DNA of 64,000 nt from Burkholderiales bacterium (GTDB lineage Bacteria > Pseudomonadota > Gammaproteobacteria > Burkholderiales > Burkholderiaceae_C): positions 310,001-374,000 of the forward strand of contig JACRPO010000007.1 in NCBI GenBank assembly GCA_016223165.1, read 5' to 3'. Made by a program: the position numbers and the translations under genes. Below the pieces are notes generated by a model, which ran no database searches, had not been told where the DNA came from, and worked only from the letters and a program-made list of their open reading frames with translations. Shown one piece after another: positions 38,533 to 47,994 of the stretch (position 1 is its first letter; the number at the start of each line of letters is the position of its first letter).

Positions 38533-39426
38533 ATGAGCATCCTGATCGACAAGAACACGCGCGTGATGACGCAGGGCATCACGGGCAAGACCGGCCAGTT
38601 CCACACCAAGGGCTGCCAGGCCTACGCCAATGGCAAGGCCTGCTTCGTCGCCGGCGTCAACCCGAAGAAGGCGGGCGAGAGCTTCGAAGGCATCCCCATC
38701 CACGCCAGCGTCAAGGACGCGAAGAAGGCCACCGGCGCCAACGTCAGCGTCATCTACGTGCCGCCGGCCGGCGCCGCCGACGCCATCTGGGAAGCCGTCG
38801 AGGCCGACCTCGACCTCGTCGTCTGCATCACCGAAGGCATCCCGATCAAGGACATGCTGACGGTGCGCAACAAGATGAAGGCGAAGGAAGCGGCCGGCGG
38901 CAAGCAGACGCTGCTGCTCGGCCCCAACTGCCCGGGCGTGATCACGCCCGACGAGATCAAGATCGGCATCATGCCCGGCCACATCCACCGCGCCGGCCGC
39001 ATCGGCGTGGTCAGCCGCTCGGGCACGCTCACCTACGAGGCGGTGGCTCAGCTCACCGAGATCGGCCTCGGCCAGAGCAGCGCGGTCGGCATCGGCGGCG
39101 ACCCGATCAACGGCCTGAAGCACCTCGACGTGATGCGGCTGTTCAACGACGACCCGAACACCGACGCCGTGATCATGATCGGCGAGATCGGCGGCCCCGA
39201 CGAGGCCGAGGCCGCGCGCTGGTGCAAGGCGAACATGAAGAAGCCGGTGGTCGGCTTCATCGCCGGCGTCACCGCGCCGCCGGGCAAGCGCATGGGCCAC
39301 GCCGGCGCGCTCATCAGCGGCGGCGCCGACACGGCCGACGCCAAGCTCGCGATCATGGAAGAGTGCGGCTTCAAGGTCACGCGCAACCCGAGCGAGATGG
39401 CTCGGCTGCTCAAGAGCCTGCTCTGA
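38533..39426 (+). CDS. sucD: succinyl-CoA synthetase alpha subunit
   Basis: CoA-binding and phospho-histidine subunit of succinyl-CoA synthetase. The 297 residues open [20 protein letters not shown]. Also present are [34 protein letters not shown] and the active-site histidine in [14 protein letters not shown]. It is co-transcribed with sucC. No other TCA-cycle genes are adjacent; the next genes encode TerC-like membrane proteins with a 201-bp gap. Confidence 0.97.
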   Translation: MSILIDKNTRVMTQGITGKTGQFHTKGCQAYANGKACFVAGVNPKKAGESFEGIPIHASVKDAKKATGANVSVIYVPPAGAADAIWEAVEADLDLVVCITEGIPIKDMLTVRNKMKAKEAAGGKQTLLLGPNCPGVITPDEIKIGIMPGHIHRAGRIGVVSRSGTLTYEAVAQLTEIGLGQSSAVGIGGDPINGLKHLDVMRLFNDDPNTDAVIMIGEIGGPDEAEAARWCKANMKKPVVGFIAGVTAPPGKRMGHAGALISGGADTADAKLAIMEECGFKVTRNPSEMARLLKSLL

Positions 39427-39627
39427 GCCCGGCGCTGCCAGCAGGCGGCGCGCTTCAACCTCCCCACTCCGGCGCCGCGCCGGGAGGTCGCGTTCGACCG
39501 TGGTGATGCCCTCAGCACGCCCGGGGGAAATAGCCAACCGGCAGGGTCGCCACCATCATGCCGGCCTCCGCGCGCGCGCAGCCCAGTTCCGGCGGCGACC
39601 CTCCCGCGTGCCATGCGGAGCTGCGGC

Positions 39628-40836
39628 ATGGACATGTTCACTTCGGTCGACTTCTGGGCGGCGGTCGGCCAGATCATCCTCATCGACATCCTTCTCGGCG
39701 GCGACAACGCGGTCGTCATCGCGCTCGCCTGCCGTTCGCTGCCGCCAGCGCAGCGCACCCGGGGAATCCTCTGGGGCACGGCCGGCGCCATCGTGCTGCG
39801 CGTGCTCCTGATCTTCTTCGCGCTCACGCTGCTCGCGATTCCCTTCATCAAGCTCGTCGGCGGCGCGCTGCTGCTGTGGATCGGCGCAAAGCTGCTGCTG
39901 CCGGACCACGGTGACGGCCACGGCAACATTGCCGCCTCCGACAAGCTCTGGGGCGCCGTGAAGACGGTCATCGTGGCCGACTTCGTGATGAGCCTGGACA
40001 ACGTCCTCGCGATCGCCGGCGCGGCCGAGGGCGCGGGCCACGGCAACACGATGCCGCTGGTGGTCTTCGGCCTGCTCGTGAGCATCCCCATCATCGTCTG
40101 GGGCAGCCAGCTCGTGGTCAAGCTGATGGACCGCTATCCGGTGATCATCGCCGTCGGCGGCATGCTGCTCGGATGGATCGCTGGAACGATGGCCGTCAGC
40201 GACCCGGCATTGGCGGCATGGGTGCCTACGCTCCCGGCCGACGGCCCCGGTTCTCCGGACGTGGTGCCCCGGGTCCACTATGCGGCCGGCGTGGCCGGCG
40301 CCCTTCTCGTGTTCGCCGCCGGTCGCTGGCTCGCGGCGCGCGCCGCGGCTGCGCGCGCGCCGATGCCGCAAGTCGAAGGGGTCGTGGCCGCCGGCCCGAC
40401 CCTGATCAAGCGCGTAGCGGTGGCGGTGGACGGCTCGCCCGGCGCCGAAAAGGCCTTGCGCCGCGCCCTTGCCTTGCGAGACGACGTGCGTTGCGGCACC
40501 GATCTCGAAGTGCATCTCGTCAATGTCCAGCGCCCGCTTCCCTCCGACGTCACGCGCTTCATTGCCGGCCGCACGGTCGAGGACTACCAGCGCGAGCGCG
40601 GGGAGCTGGCCCTGGCGCCGGCACGCGCGGTGGCCGCCGCCGCCGGCGCGCGCGTGCACGAGCATCGCCATGTCGGCGAGCCGGGCGCCGTGCTGTCGGA
40701 GGCAGCGCGCGCCCTGGGCTGCGACCTGATCGTGATGGGAGCCCGCGGCCTCGGCTCGCACACCGCGGCCCTCATCGGCTCGGTCACGCAAGGCACGATT
40801 GCACACGCGAACGTACCTGTGCTGGTCGTCAAGTAG
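39628..40836 (+). CDS. TerC-family membrane protein fused to a UspA domain (1)
   Basis: A 402-residue fusion. Residues 1-240 form a TerC-type integral membrane domain of about seven helices with the conserved acidic motif LLGGDNAVVIALACRSLP near residue 20 and VMSLDNVLAIAGAAEG near 116. TerC relatives are linked to metal-ion (Mn, tellurite) handling. From about 265 a universal-stress-protein domain runs to the end (KRVAVAVDGSPGAEKAL to the nucleotide motif GARGLGSHTAALIGSVTQG and VPVLVVK). The start is chosen at ATG 39628, 7 bp after GGAG, over ATG 39613. A paralogue with the same fusion follows. Confidence 0.88.
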   Translation: MDMFTSVDFWAAVGQIILIDILLGGDNAVVIALACRSLPPAQRTRGILWGTAGAIVLRVLLIFFALTLLAIPFIKLVGGALLLWIGAKLLLPDHGDGHGNIAASDKLWGAVKTVIVADFVMSLDNVLAIAGAAEGAGHGNTMPLVVFGLLVSIPIIVWGSQLVVKLMDRYPVIIAVGGMLLGWIAGTMAVSDPALAAWVPTLPADGPGSPDVVPRVHYAAGVAGALLVFAAGRWLAARAAAARAPMPQVEGVVAAGPTLIKRVAVAVDGSPGAEKALRRALALRDDVRCGTDLEVHLVNVQRPLPSDVTRFIAGRTVEDYQRERGELALAPARAVAAAAGARVHEHRHVGEPGAVLSEAARALGCDLIVMGARGLGSHTAALIGSVTQGTIAHANVPVLVVK

Positions 40837-40874
40837 GCCGGCGCTCCGCCGCCTCTCCGCCTCCCCGCCTCTCC

Positions 40875-40897
40875 GCGCGCTCGTGGCGTGAGCGCGC
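40875..40897. other. hairpin between the two TerC-UspA genes
   Basis: GCGCGCTC (40875-40882) pairs with GAGCGCGC (40890-40897) around a 7-base loop. It is preceded by a CCGCCTCTCCGCCTCCCC-type pyrimidine repeat (about 40850-40874). No T-run follows. It may terminate or stabilise the first transcript. Confidence 0.4.
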
Positions 40898-41005
40898 GCG
40901 TATGTACTTCCCGCAGCATCGCGGCAAGGTCGCTCATCTAGACTGCGCGCTCAATAGCGACAACATGCCCCGCAAGGTCGCGGTCGGCTGGAGGAGACCC
41001 CCGTG

Positions 41006-42166
41006 ATGTACGAGCCCGAGTTCTGGATCGCGCTGGCGCAGATCATCGGCGTCAATATCGTGCTGTCCGGCGACAACGCGGTCGTCATTGCCCTCGCCGC
41101 CAGGGGCCTGCCCGCGCACCAGCAGAAGCGGGCCATTGCCTGGGGCAGCGGCGCCGCCGTCGTGATGCGCATTGCGCTGACGATCGTCGCCGTGGAACTG
41201 CTGCGGCTGCCTTACCTCAAGCTGGTCGGCGCCGCGCTGCTGCTGTGGATAGCCATTCAGCTGCTCGTGCCCGACGAGGAGGGCGATGGCGCGGGCGAGG
41301 CGGTGACCGGCCTGGCCGGCGCGATCAAGACCATCCTGCTCGCCGACCTGGTGATGAGCCTGGACAACGTCATCGCGGTGGCCGCGGCGGCGAAGGGCAA
41401 CAACCTCCTGCTGATCATCGGCCTGGGGATCTCGATCCCGCTCGTCGTCTTCGCCAGTCGAGTGCTGCTGACGCTGATGGAGAAGTTCCCCATCATCATC
41501 ACCCTCGGCGCGGCGCTTCTGGGCTGGGTGGCAGGCGACATGGCCGTCACCGATCCGATCGACAAGCCGTGGGTCGACGCGAGGGCGGCGTTTCTGCACT
41601 GGGGTGCCCCCCTTGCCTTTTCCGTTGCCGTGGTCGTCATCGGCAAATGGCTCGCGTCGCGCAAGACGGCCGCCGCCGCCGCTGCAGCCGCGCTGCAGGC
41701 TCCGGTCGTGGCGGCGGTGCCGGCGGGTGCGCCGTCGCTGCACCGCGTGCTGCTCGCCGCCGATGGCTCACCTCCTTCCATGCTGGCCGTACAGCGGCTG
41801 CTCACCTTGCGCAACGACCTGCGCGACCAGCAGCTCGAGGTGCACCTGGTCAATGTGCAGCGGCCCCTGCCCGGTGACGTGACCAAGTTCGTCTCCGGTC
41901 GGTCCGTCGAGGACTATCACCGTGAGCGCAGCGACGCGGCGCTCGCTCCCGCCCGCGCCCTGCTGCAAGCCGCCGGCCAGCCCTTCCAGGAGCATCACCC
42001 GATCGGCGACCCCGGACCGTCCATCGCCGAACTGGCGCGCAACCTCGCCTGCGACCTGGTCGTGATGGGCACGCGGGGCCTCGGAACCCACACCGGCGCC
42101 CTGCTCGGCTCGGTCGCTCAGGGCACGCTCGAGCATTCGCCGGTGCCGGTACTTGTCGTCAAGTAA
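41006..42166 (+). CDS. TerC-family membrane protein fused to a UspA domain (2)
   Basis: Paralogue of the preceding gene, 386 residues with the same order: a TerC membrane domain (VLSGDNAVVIALAARGLP, ADLVMSLDNVIAVAAAAKG) and a C-terminal UspA domain (HRVLLAADGSPPSMLAVQRL to GTRGLGTHTGALLGSVAQ and VPVLVVK). The Usp parts of both share HLVNVQRPLP and VEDYxRER segments, so the fusion predates duplication. GAGGAG at 40991-40996 serves ATG 41006; GTG 41003 is also possible. ATP binding by the Usp part, gating the membrane part, is a plausible but untested model. Confidence 0.88.
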   Translation: MYEPEFWIALAQIIGVNIVLSGDNAVVIALAARGLPAHQQKRAIAWGSGAAVVMRIALTIVAVELLRLPYLKLVGAALLLWIAIQLLVPDEEGDGAGEAVTGLAGAIKTILLADLVMSLDNVIAVAAAAKGNNLLLIIGLGISIPLVVFASRVLLTLMEKFPIIITLGAALLGWVAGDMAVTDPIDKPWVDARAAFLHWGAPLAFSVAVVVIGKWLASRKTAAAAAAAALQAPVVAAVPAGAPSLHRVLLAADGSPPSMLAVQRLLTLRNDLRDQQLEVHLVNVQRPLPGDVTKFVSGRSVEDYHRERSDAALAPARALLQAAGQPFQEHHPIGDPGPSIAELARNLACDLVVMGTRGLGTHTGALLGSVAQGTLEHSPVPVLVVK

Positions 42167-42193
42167 GCGTCCACCCGACGGCCGAGGCCGGAC

Positions 42194-42637
42194 TCAGCGG
42201 CACACCAGCACCGGGATCTTCGCGCGCGACAGCACCTTCTGCGTCTCGCTGCCAAGCAGTGCGTGCGCCAGGCCGCGGCGCCCGTGCGACGCCATCACGA
42301 TGAGGTCGCACTTGCGCTTGACCGCCGCCTCGAGAATGGCGTCTGCCGCATATTCGCCGGTGACCGTGACGCCCTCGTAGGGCACGCCGGCCTGCTGCGC
42401 CGCCTTCTCGATGGCGCCGAGGTATCGGGCCGCAGCGGCGGCAGACATGGCGGCGTGCTCTTCGGGCTGCACATAACCCACGGGCAGCAAGCCCTCGAAG
42501 ACCAGCGGCGTCGGCGCCGGGGCGACGAAAATCCCGGTGACTCGTGCCCCCGTGGCCTTGGCGACGGCGACGCCATGCGCAATCGCATGCGCGCTGGGCG
42601 CGGAACCATCGGTGGGGATCAGGAGATGCTTGTACAT
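42194..42637 (-). CDS. single-domain universal stress protein
   Basis: A 147-residue cytoplasmic UspA-type protein: MYKHLLIPTDGSAPSAHAIA at the N-terminus and the ATP motif MASHGRRGLAHALLGSETQK (G-2x-G-9x-G-S/T pattern) near residues 113-132, ending IPVLVCR. The presence of the phosphate-loop glycines suggests an ATP-binding Usp. It lies 17 bp downstream of an ArsB/NhaD-like permease and is probably co-transcribed with it. It converges with the two TerC-UspA genes, making three Usp domains within 3 kb. Confidence 0.93.
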   Translation of the reverse strand: MYKHLLIPTDGSAPSAHAIAHGVAVAKATGARVTGIFVAPAPTPLVFEGLLPVGYVQPEEHAAMSAAAAARYLGAIEKAAQQAGVPYEGVTVTGEYAADAILEAAVKRKCDLIVMASHGRRGLAHALLGSETQKVLSRAKIPVLVCR

Positions 42638-42654
42638 CGAACGCTCCCGTCGAT

Positions 42655-43971
42655 TCACTTCGCGTAGGGCAACACCCAGACGAGCATGCCCAGCACATAA
42701 CACACGCCCGAGGCGACGAGCGTGAACGGCACGCTCCAGGCGAGGAACTCGCGCAGCGACACCCTGCGCTTCTCCTCGCGCTGGCAGATGTTGAGTGCGG
42801 CGTACAGCGCCGGCGCGCCGGCCACCGTGAGGTTGCTGCCGAGCGTGCCCGACCACAGCAGCATCCACCACAGGGGCCAAGGCGGCACGCCGTCGGCCTC
42901 CAGCCCCTTGATGGTGTGCAGGAAGGTCAGGATGTAGGCGTCGTGCTCGACGATGCCGACGATGGGTACGGTGATCCAGTACATCAGCGTTGCGCCGAGC
43001 GCATAGCTCTCGGTGAAGACGGGCTTCAGTTGCGCGGCCAGGGCCTCGAGGATGTGCATCTTCTCCAGTCCGCCTACCAACGCAAACAGCGCGATGTAGA
43101 AGAAGATGGCGCGCCAGTCCAGCTCTTCCAGCACCTTCTCGAACGCCGGGGCCTTGACCCGCTCGCCGAGGATCTCCAGCAGCAGGACGAGCGAGATGGC
43201 GCCGGTCATGGCGATGAAGCCGAGCTTCACTCCGAGCGCCTGGCGAAAGGCCATGCCGACCACCGTGAGCAGGAACCAAGCAACGACGACCGCAGCGAAG
43301 AGCCGGTTCGGGACATGCGTTTCGATGCCGAGCGCATCCAGGTCCACCTGTTGGCGCCCGTAGCCGCGAAAGCCATACGCGTACATCGCTGCCAGCGTCA
43401 GCGCGAAGGTCAGCATCAGGATCGGGAAGGACGACGCCCGCCCATGCAGCCAGAAGAAGTCCATGAACTCGGCGCCGGCCACGCTGTGCAGCATCTGCGG
43501 CGGCAGGTCGCCGAGCAACATCGCCGAGCCCATGAAGTTCGCGGCGAAGCCGATCATCAGCACCATCGGCGTCACCGGCAGCTTCAACGCACGCGCCAAC
43601 GGCAACGCCACCGGTGCCATCATCAGGATCACGACGACGTTGTCGACGAACATCGAGATCACGCCCGCCAGAACCGACAAGATGATCACCAGCGCGCCCG
43701 GCCGCCCCCCCGACAGCCTGAGCGCCTGCACCGACAGCCAGCTCGGCACCCCCGTCTTGCCGAAGTAGGAGGCGATGATCCAGACGCTGACCAGGATGGC
43801 CATCACGTTCCAGTCGACGAGGCCGAAGGCATCGACGTCGCTCATGATGCCGATCCAGATCATCACGATGACCCCGACGAGCGCGGCCACCGTACTGTCG
43901 ACGATGTTTGTGATGACGACGACGATGGTGATCGCGAAGACCGCGACCGCCATCCAGGCCAGGATGTCCAT
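42655..43971 (-). CDS. ion-transporter (ArsB/NhaD-like) permease
   Basis: A 438-residue membrane protein of the ion-transporter superfamily (ArsB, NhaD, P-protein and SLC13 relatives), with 11-12 predicted helices. Recognisable segments are MISMFVDNVVV-like GVISMFVDNVVVILMMAPVA near residues 87-106, IGFAANFMGSAMLLGDLPPQ and the second-half LWSGTLGSNLTVAGAPALYA. They correspond to the two inverted repeats with re-entrant loops. GGAGGA lies 8 bp before ATG 43971. The transported ion (sodium/proton, arsenite or dicarboxylate) cannot be decided. Pairing with a Usp gene suggests a stress- or ion-homeostasis role. Confidence 0.85.
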   Translation of the reverse strand: MDILAWMAVAVFAITIVVVITNIVDSTVAALVGVIVMIWIGIMSDVDAFGLVDWNVMAILVSVWIIASYFGKTGVPSWLSVQALRLSGGRPGALVIILSVLAGVISMFVDNVVVILMMAPVALPLARALKLPVTPMVLMIGFAANFMGSAMLLGDLPPQMLHSVAGAEFMDFFWLHGRASSFPILMLTFALTLAAMYAYGFRGYGRQQVDLDALGIETHVPNRLFAAVVVAWFLLTVVGMAFRQALGVKLGFIAMTGAISLVLLLEILGERVKAPAFEKVLEELDWRAIFFYIALFALVGGLEKMHILEALAAQLKPVFTESYALGATLMYWITVPIVGIVEHDAYILTFLHTIKGLEADGVPPWPLWWMLLWSGTLGSNLTVAGAPALYAALNICQREEKRRVSLREFLAWSVPFTLVASGVCYVLGMLVWVLPYAK

Positions 43972-44211
43972 GGGCACCGTCCTCCGGCATCTTGTGGGGG
44001 CCGTGACCGGGCCACATTCCGGCCGGCAGCTCCGGCACGTGCCCGTGAGTCGATTCTGGCAACTGCCTCGCGGCAACGATAGCCGGCGCGAACCCGCAGG
44101 ATGCGGCGGGCGGGGCGGGGCCCGAGACGCTGCGGCCTCGGCGTCACGAGATGCCAGGCGGCGGCGGCACCGTAACATGCACCGACTCCACATCGCCCAG
44201 GGGGCCGCACG

Positions 44212-45090
44212 GTGACCTCGAACGAGGCCGAACCCGCACCTGGAACGCTGCTTGCCGGGTATCGCATCGAACGGCTGCTGGGGCATGGCGGCATGGGTGC
44301 GGTCTACCTGGCGCGCAACGCCGTCGGCACGGAGGTCGCATTGAAGGTGCTCGATCTCGGTGGCAGCGACGAAGGGCAGTTGCGCCACGCCTTCGAGCGC
44401 GAGGTCGCGTCCAGCCGACGCCTGGATCACCCAGGCATCGTGCGCCTGTTCGACACCGGCCAGGTGGGCCGGCTGGCCTTCATGGCCATGGAGTACATCG
44501 CCGGCGGCGAGCTCGGCCGCTACCGCCATGGACACCGGCCCGTCCCGGTCCGCCTCGCCGTGGATATCGTGGCCCGTATCGCGCGCGCGCTGGCGCATGC
44601 CCATGCCGCAGGCATCGTGCACCGGGACATCAAGCCCGCCAACATCCTCGTCGACGAACGAGCGCACCAGGTCAAGCTCGCAGACTTCGGCCTGGCGCGC
44701 CTGTCCGATCTGCAGCGCAGCCGCACCGGAATCCTGGCGGGTACTCCCGCCTACATGTCGCCCGAGCAACTGGCCGAGGGAGCGCAGGATGCAAGGTCCG
44801 ATCTGTATTCCGTGGGCGTCGTCCTCTTCGAGTTGCTGACCGGACGGCTGCCACACGAGGCTCCTTCGCTGGGCGCGCTGCTGCGCCAGGTGAGCCAGCT
44901 CGCGCCGCCGCCGGTGCATCGTCTGCGGCCGCAGACGCCGCCGGCACTTTCGGCGCTGGTGGCGCAGCTGCTGGAAAAGGACAAGGAGCGCCGGCCACCG
45001 GACGCGCAGACACTCGCGCGCGAACTCGAGGGGGTGCTGTCTGACCTGCCAGCCGAACCGCAGCCGGGCGCCGCGCCCGGCGCCCCGTGA
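44212..45090 (+). CDS. eukaryotic-like Ser/Thr protein kinase
   Basis: Soluble Hanks-type kinase of 292 residues from a GTG. It has the glycine loop LGHGGMGAVYLAR, the ATP-binding Lys45 in EVALKVLDL, the catalytic loop IVHRDIKPANILVDE, metal motif VKLADFGLA, GTPAYMSPEQLAEGAQDARS and DLYSVGVVLFELLTGRLPHE. No membrane helix or extracellular sensor follows; the C-terminus is Pro/Ala-rich and ends soon after the kinase lobe. It is followed by a PP2C phosphatase and an FHA protein, forming a complete writer-eraser-reader set. Confidence 0.94.
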   Translation: MTSNEAEPAPGTLLAGYRIERLLGHGGMGAVYLARNAVGTEVALKVLDLGGSDEGQLRHAFEREVASSRRLDHPGIVRLFDTGQVGRLAFMAMEYIAGGELGRYRHGHRPVPVRLAVDIVARIARALAHAHAAGIVHRDIKPANILVDERAHQVKLADFGLARLSDLQRSRTGILAGTPAYMSPEQLAEGAQDARSDLYSVGVVLFELLTGRLPHEAPSLGALLRQVSQLAPPPVHRLRPQTPPALSALVAQLLEKDKERRPPDAQTLARELEGVLSDLPAEPQPGAAPGAP

Positions 45091-45268
45091 GCCGCGTCGC
45101 AGTCTGGAAGCGCCCTACCGAGCGTGCGCGCCTGCACGTTTGGGCGGGCTGGCGCCACGGGCGGCCGGACCGAAGTCACGCCAAGTGCGCCTGCAGCGGC
45201 AAGGCCATCAGCGCCTTTCGTTGCACAATCGGCAGCCCCGCCGCTCCCGAAAAGCCTGCTTCGCGCCC

Positions 45269-46054
45269 ATGACGATCGAGCTCACCGCCGCAGTCGATGC
45301 GGGCCGCGCGCGCAGCAACAACGAGGATTCGGTGGCCACCGACGACGCCGTCGCGCTGGCCGTCCTCGCCGACGGCATGGGTGGCTACAACGCCGGCGAG
45401 GTGGCCAGCCACATGGCCACCTCGTTCATCGCCACCGAGCTCGGGCGCTGGCTGCGCGAAGCCAGCAGCCAGGCCAGCGACGCCGAGGTGCGCCGCGCGA
45501 TGGACATCTGCGTCGAGAACGCCAACCGCGCCATCTTCGAGGCCGCCAACGCCAACCCGCAGTACGCAGGCATGGGCACGACGCTCGTCGTGGCCGTCTT
45601 CCGTGAAGGCCGCCTGCTGCTCGGACACGTCGGCGATTCGCGCTGCTACCGGCTGCGCGGCGGCAAGCTCGCGCAGATCACGCGCGACCATTCGTTGCTG
45701 CAGGAGCAGATCGACGCCGGCCTCATCACGCCCGAGCAGGCCGCGTTCTCGGCCAACAAGAACCTCGTCACGCGTGCCGTGGGCGTCGAAGACAACGTGC
45801 TGCTCGAGACGCACCAGCACGAAGTGCAGAACGGCGACCTCTTCCTGCTGTGCTCCGACGGCCTGTCGGACATGGTCGACGACCCCGGCCTCGAACAGCT
45901 GTTGCAGGCTCACGACGAGCTGCCCGAATGTGCGCGCGCACTCATAGCCGCCGCCAACGATGCGGGCGGAAAGGATAATATCTCGGTGATCCTGGCTCGC
46001 GCCTCCGGTGGAGCGAGCGTGCCTTCCCGTTCATGGTGGCCGTTCAGGCGCTAG
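45269..46054 (+). CDS. PP2C-family Ser/Thr phosphatase
   Basis: Metal-dependent phosphatase of 261 residues, expected to reverse the upstream kinase. PP2C motifs in order are the NNEDS metal aspartate region near residue 17, LAVLADGMGGYNAGEVAS, MGTTLVVAVF, GHVGDSRCYRLRGG, RDHSLLQEQI, FLLCSDGLSDMV and GGKDNISVILAR. The start ATG 45269 gives MTIELTAAVDAGRARSNNED, the classic opening; the frame is open upstream without conserved residues. The neighbours are the kinase gene 178 bp upstream and a FHA protein 103 bp downstream. Confidence 0.95.
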   Translation: MTIELTAAVDAGRARSNNEDSVATDDAVALAVLADGMGGYNAGEVASHMATSFIATELGRWLREASSQASDAEVRRAMDICVENANRAIFEAANANPQYAGMGTTLVVAVFREGRLLLGHVGDSRCYRLRGGKLAQITRDHSLLQEQIDAGLITPEQAAFSANKNLVTRAVGVEDNVLLETHQHEVQNGDLFLLCSDGLSDMVDDPGLEQLLQAHDELPECARALIAAANDAGGKDNISVILARASGGASVPSRSWWPFRR

Positions 46055-46157
46055 TGGGCGGCGGCGCCGGGCAGCCGCAGGACGCGGAAGAAGCGTCACA
46101 TCTACAACACGGACGCACGGCCGCTGCAACGGGCGGCGGACTCGACTGAGGGCATTC

Positions 46158-46850
46158 ATGGGCAAGCTGGTCGTTTCGCTCGACGGTGTGGTCATCAAGG
46201 AAGTCCAGATCACCAAGGACAAGACCACCCTGGGCCGCCGTCCCTACAACGACATCGTCATCGACAACCTCGCCGTCAGCGGCGAGCACGCGGTGCTGCA
46301 GATGGTGGGCGGCGATGTCTTCATCGAAGACCTCAACAGCACGAACGGCACCTACATCAACGGCAAGGCCATCAAGAAGCAGCTGCTGGCCCACAACGAC
46401 ACGGTCGAGATCGGCAAGTACAAGATCAAGTACCTCGTCGATGACTCCGGCGAGTACGAGAAGACGATGATCATGCGGCCGGGCGGCTCGGCACCGCCGC
46501 CGTTCCAGGCCCCGAGCCCGATGGCCTCGGGTCACGCCGCGGCCGCGCCTGCGGCGCCCGCACCGGCTGCTGCGTCTGCCGCCGCCGTGCAGGCCGCCAT
46601 GATCAAGGTGCTCAATGGCGCGGCCGCCGGTCGCGAGGTGGCCCTGACCAAGGTCGTGACCACGGTCGGGAAGCCCGGCGTGCAGGTGGCTTCGATCACC
46701 AAGCGGCCCAACGGCTATACGTTCGCCCACGTCGAGGGCGCGCAGCGGCCGAGCATCAACGGTGCGCCGCTCGTCGGCGACTCCGTGCCGCTGCGCAATG
46801 GCGACGTGATCGAGCTTGCCGGCACGCAGATGCAGTTCGTCTACCGTTAG
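46158..46850 (+). CDS. protein with two FHA domains
   Basis: Phosphothreonine-binding reader protein of 230 residues. The first FHA domain (about 20-98) is canonical: TTLGRRPYNDIVIDNLAVSG, EHAVLQMVGGDVFIEDLNST, then NGTYINGKAI. A Pro/Ala linker (about 113-148) leads to a second, more divergent FHA-like domain (about 150-230) with VGKPGVQVASITKRPNG, PSINGAPLVGD and IELAGTQMQFVYR. In that second domain the Arg and Ser of the binding site are not obvious. It is probably a substrate or partner of the neighbouring kinase. It starts at ATG 46158; no strong ribosome site is visible. Confidence 0.9.
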   Translation: MGKLVVSLDGVVIKEVQITKDKTTLGRRPYNDIVIDNLAVSGEHAVLQMVGGDVFIEDLNSTNGTYINGKAIKKQLLAHNDTVEIGKYKIKYLVDDSGEYEKTMIMRPGGSAPPPFQAPSPMASGHAAAAPAAPAPAAASAAAVQAAMIKVLNGAAAGREVALTKVVTTVGKPGVQVASITKRPNGYTFAHVEGAQRPSINGAPLVGDSVPLRNGDVIELAGTQMQFVYR

Positions 46851-47086
46851 CGCCTGGCGCTCCTGCGGAGCGCGGCTCTAACTTGCCGCACACGAGCGGG
46901 CGCTGGCGCGCCGCTCACTTTGGCGGTCTGGCGGAGCCAGGCTTGGCGCTCAGCGGCGGCGGTTTTTCACGGGGTACCCTCCCCCGTGATTCCCCTAGAC
47001 CGGATTGCGCATGTAATGGGAAGCCTTGCCTTGCGGCCGCGTGCTCGCGCGGCGAGCATTGCGTCCGGCTCAACGCCTTCCAATTC

Positions 47087-47869
47087 ATGCAGATCCGTGT
47101 CCTGGGCTGCTCCGGTTCCATCGCGGCCGGCAGCCGAACCACCTCCTTCCTCCTCGACGAGACCGTGCTCATCGACGCGGGCACGGGCGTCGGCGACCTC
47201 ACGCTGGATGAGATGTCGCGCGTCGACCATATCTTCATCACCCATTCGCACCTGGACCATGTGCTATCGATCGGGTTGCTCGCTGACAGCGTGACACGGC
47301 GCCGAGCCGCGCTCGACCGGCCGCCGGTATTGGTCCATGCCTTGCCGGCGACGATCGCGGCGCTCAAGCTCCACGTGTTGAACGGCGTCATCTGGCCCGA
47401 CTTCACACGCCTGCCCACCGTCGACGCGCCCGTGCTTGCATTTCGTCCCATCGAGATCGGCGACATCGTCGAGGTCGCCGGCCGGCGCGTCGAAGTGCTG
47501 AGTGCCGCCCATACAGTGCCGGCCGTTGGTTATGCCGTGCACGGCAGCGAGGGCGCCTGGGTGTTCACGGGCGACACGGGCCCCAACCCGGCGCTGTGGC
47601 GGCGGCTCTCGCAACTACGGCTGCGGATACTCATCATCGAGACCGCCTTCCGCGACGATGAGCGCGAGCTGGCCTCGATCAGCGGGCACCTGTGCCCGGC
47701 GATGCTGGGCGCCGAACTGGCCCAGTTGCCCAGCACCGGCGTTGACGTGTATATCACCCACATCAAGCCCGGCGAAGTCGACGCCGTGATGTCCGAGATC
47801 GCCGGCCTCGGCGACCGCCATCGCGTGCAGGCGCTGCAGTCGGGACAGGTACTGGCGCTGGCCGACTGA
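47087..47869 (+). CDS. metallo-beta-lactamase-fold protein, class II cyclic-nucleotide phosphodiesterase-like
   Basis: A 260-residue metal-dependent hydrolase. The metal motif [20 protein letters not shown] (about 45-64) closely resembles the class II cAMP phosphodiesterase signature. The opening [33 protein letters not shown] and [16 protein letters not shown] complete the fold. Action on 3-prime,5-prime-cAMP is the best guess; another phosphodiester is possible. It lies 236 bp after the FHA gene and before the pilin promoter. It might link cyclic-nucleotide signalling to the kinase module or pili, but nothing in the sequence proves that. Confidence 0.82.
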   Translation: MQIRVLGCSGSIAAGSRTTSFLLDETVLIDAGTGVGDLTLDEMSRVDHIFITHSHLDHVLSIGLLADSVTRRRAALDRPPVLVHALPATIAALKLHVLNGVIWPDFTRLPTVDAPVLAFRPIEIGDIVEVAGRRVEVLSAAHTVPAVGYAVHGSEGAWVFTGDTGPNPALWRRLSQLRLRILIIETAFRDDERELASISGHLCPAMLGAELAQLPSTGVDVYITHIKPGEVDAVMSEIAGLGDRHRVQALQSGQVLALAD

Positions 47870-47994
47870 GGGCTGGCGCGCGGCGACCGACAAAACGCGT
47901 CAGTCGCGACATTCCGGGCGCCTCACTGGCCTCGAAAGCGACGAATCTTGTCACTGCGCGTGATGGCAATCACGCGGGACTCATCAGTTCCCTC

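Noticed and set aside
46967..46993. Possible terminator CACGGGG...CCCCGTG before the phosphodiesterase gene
   Set aside because: The T-run precedes the hairpin on the plus strand and there is no T-run after it on either strand, so it does not look like a terminator; function unclear.
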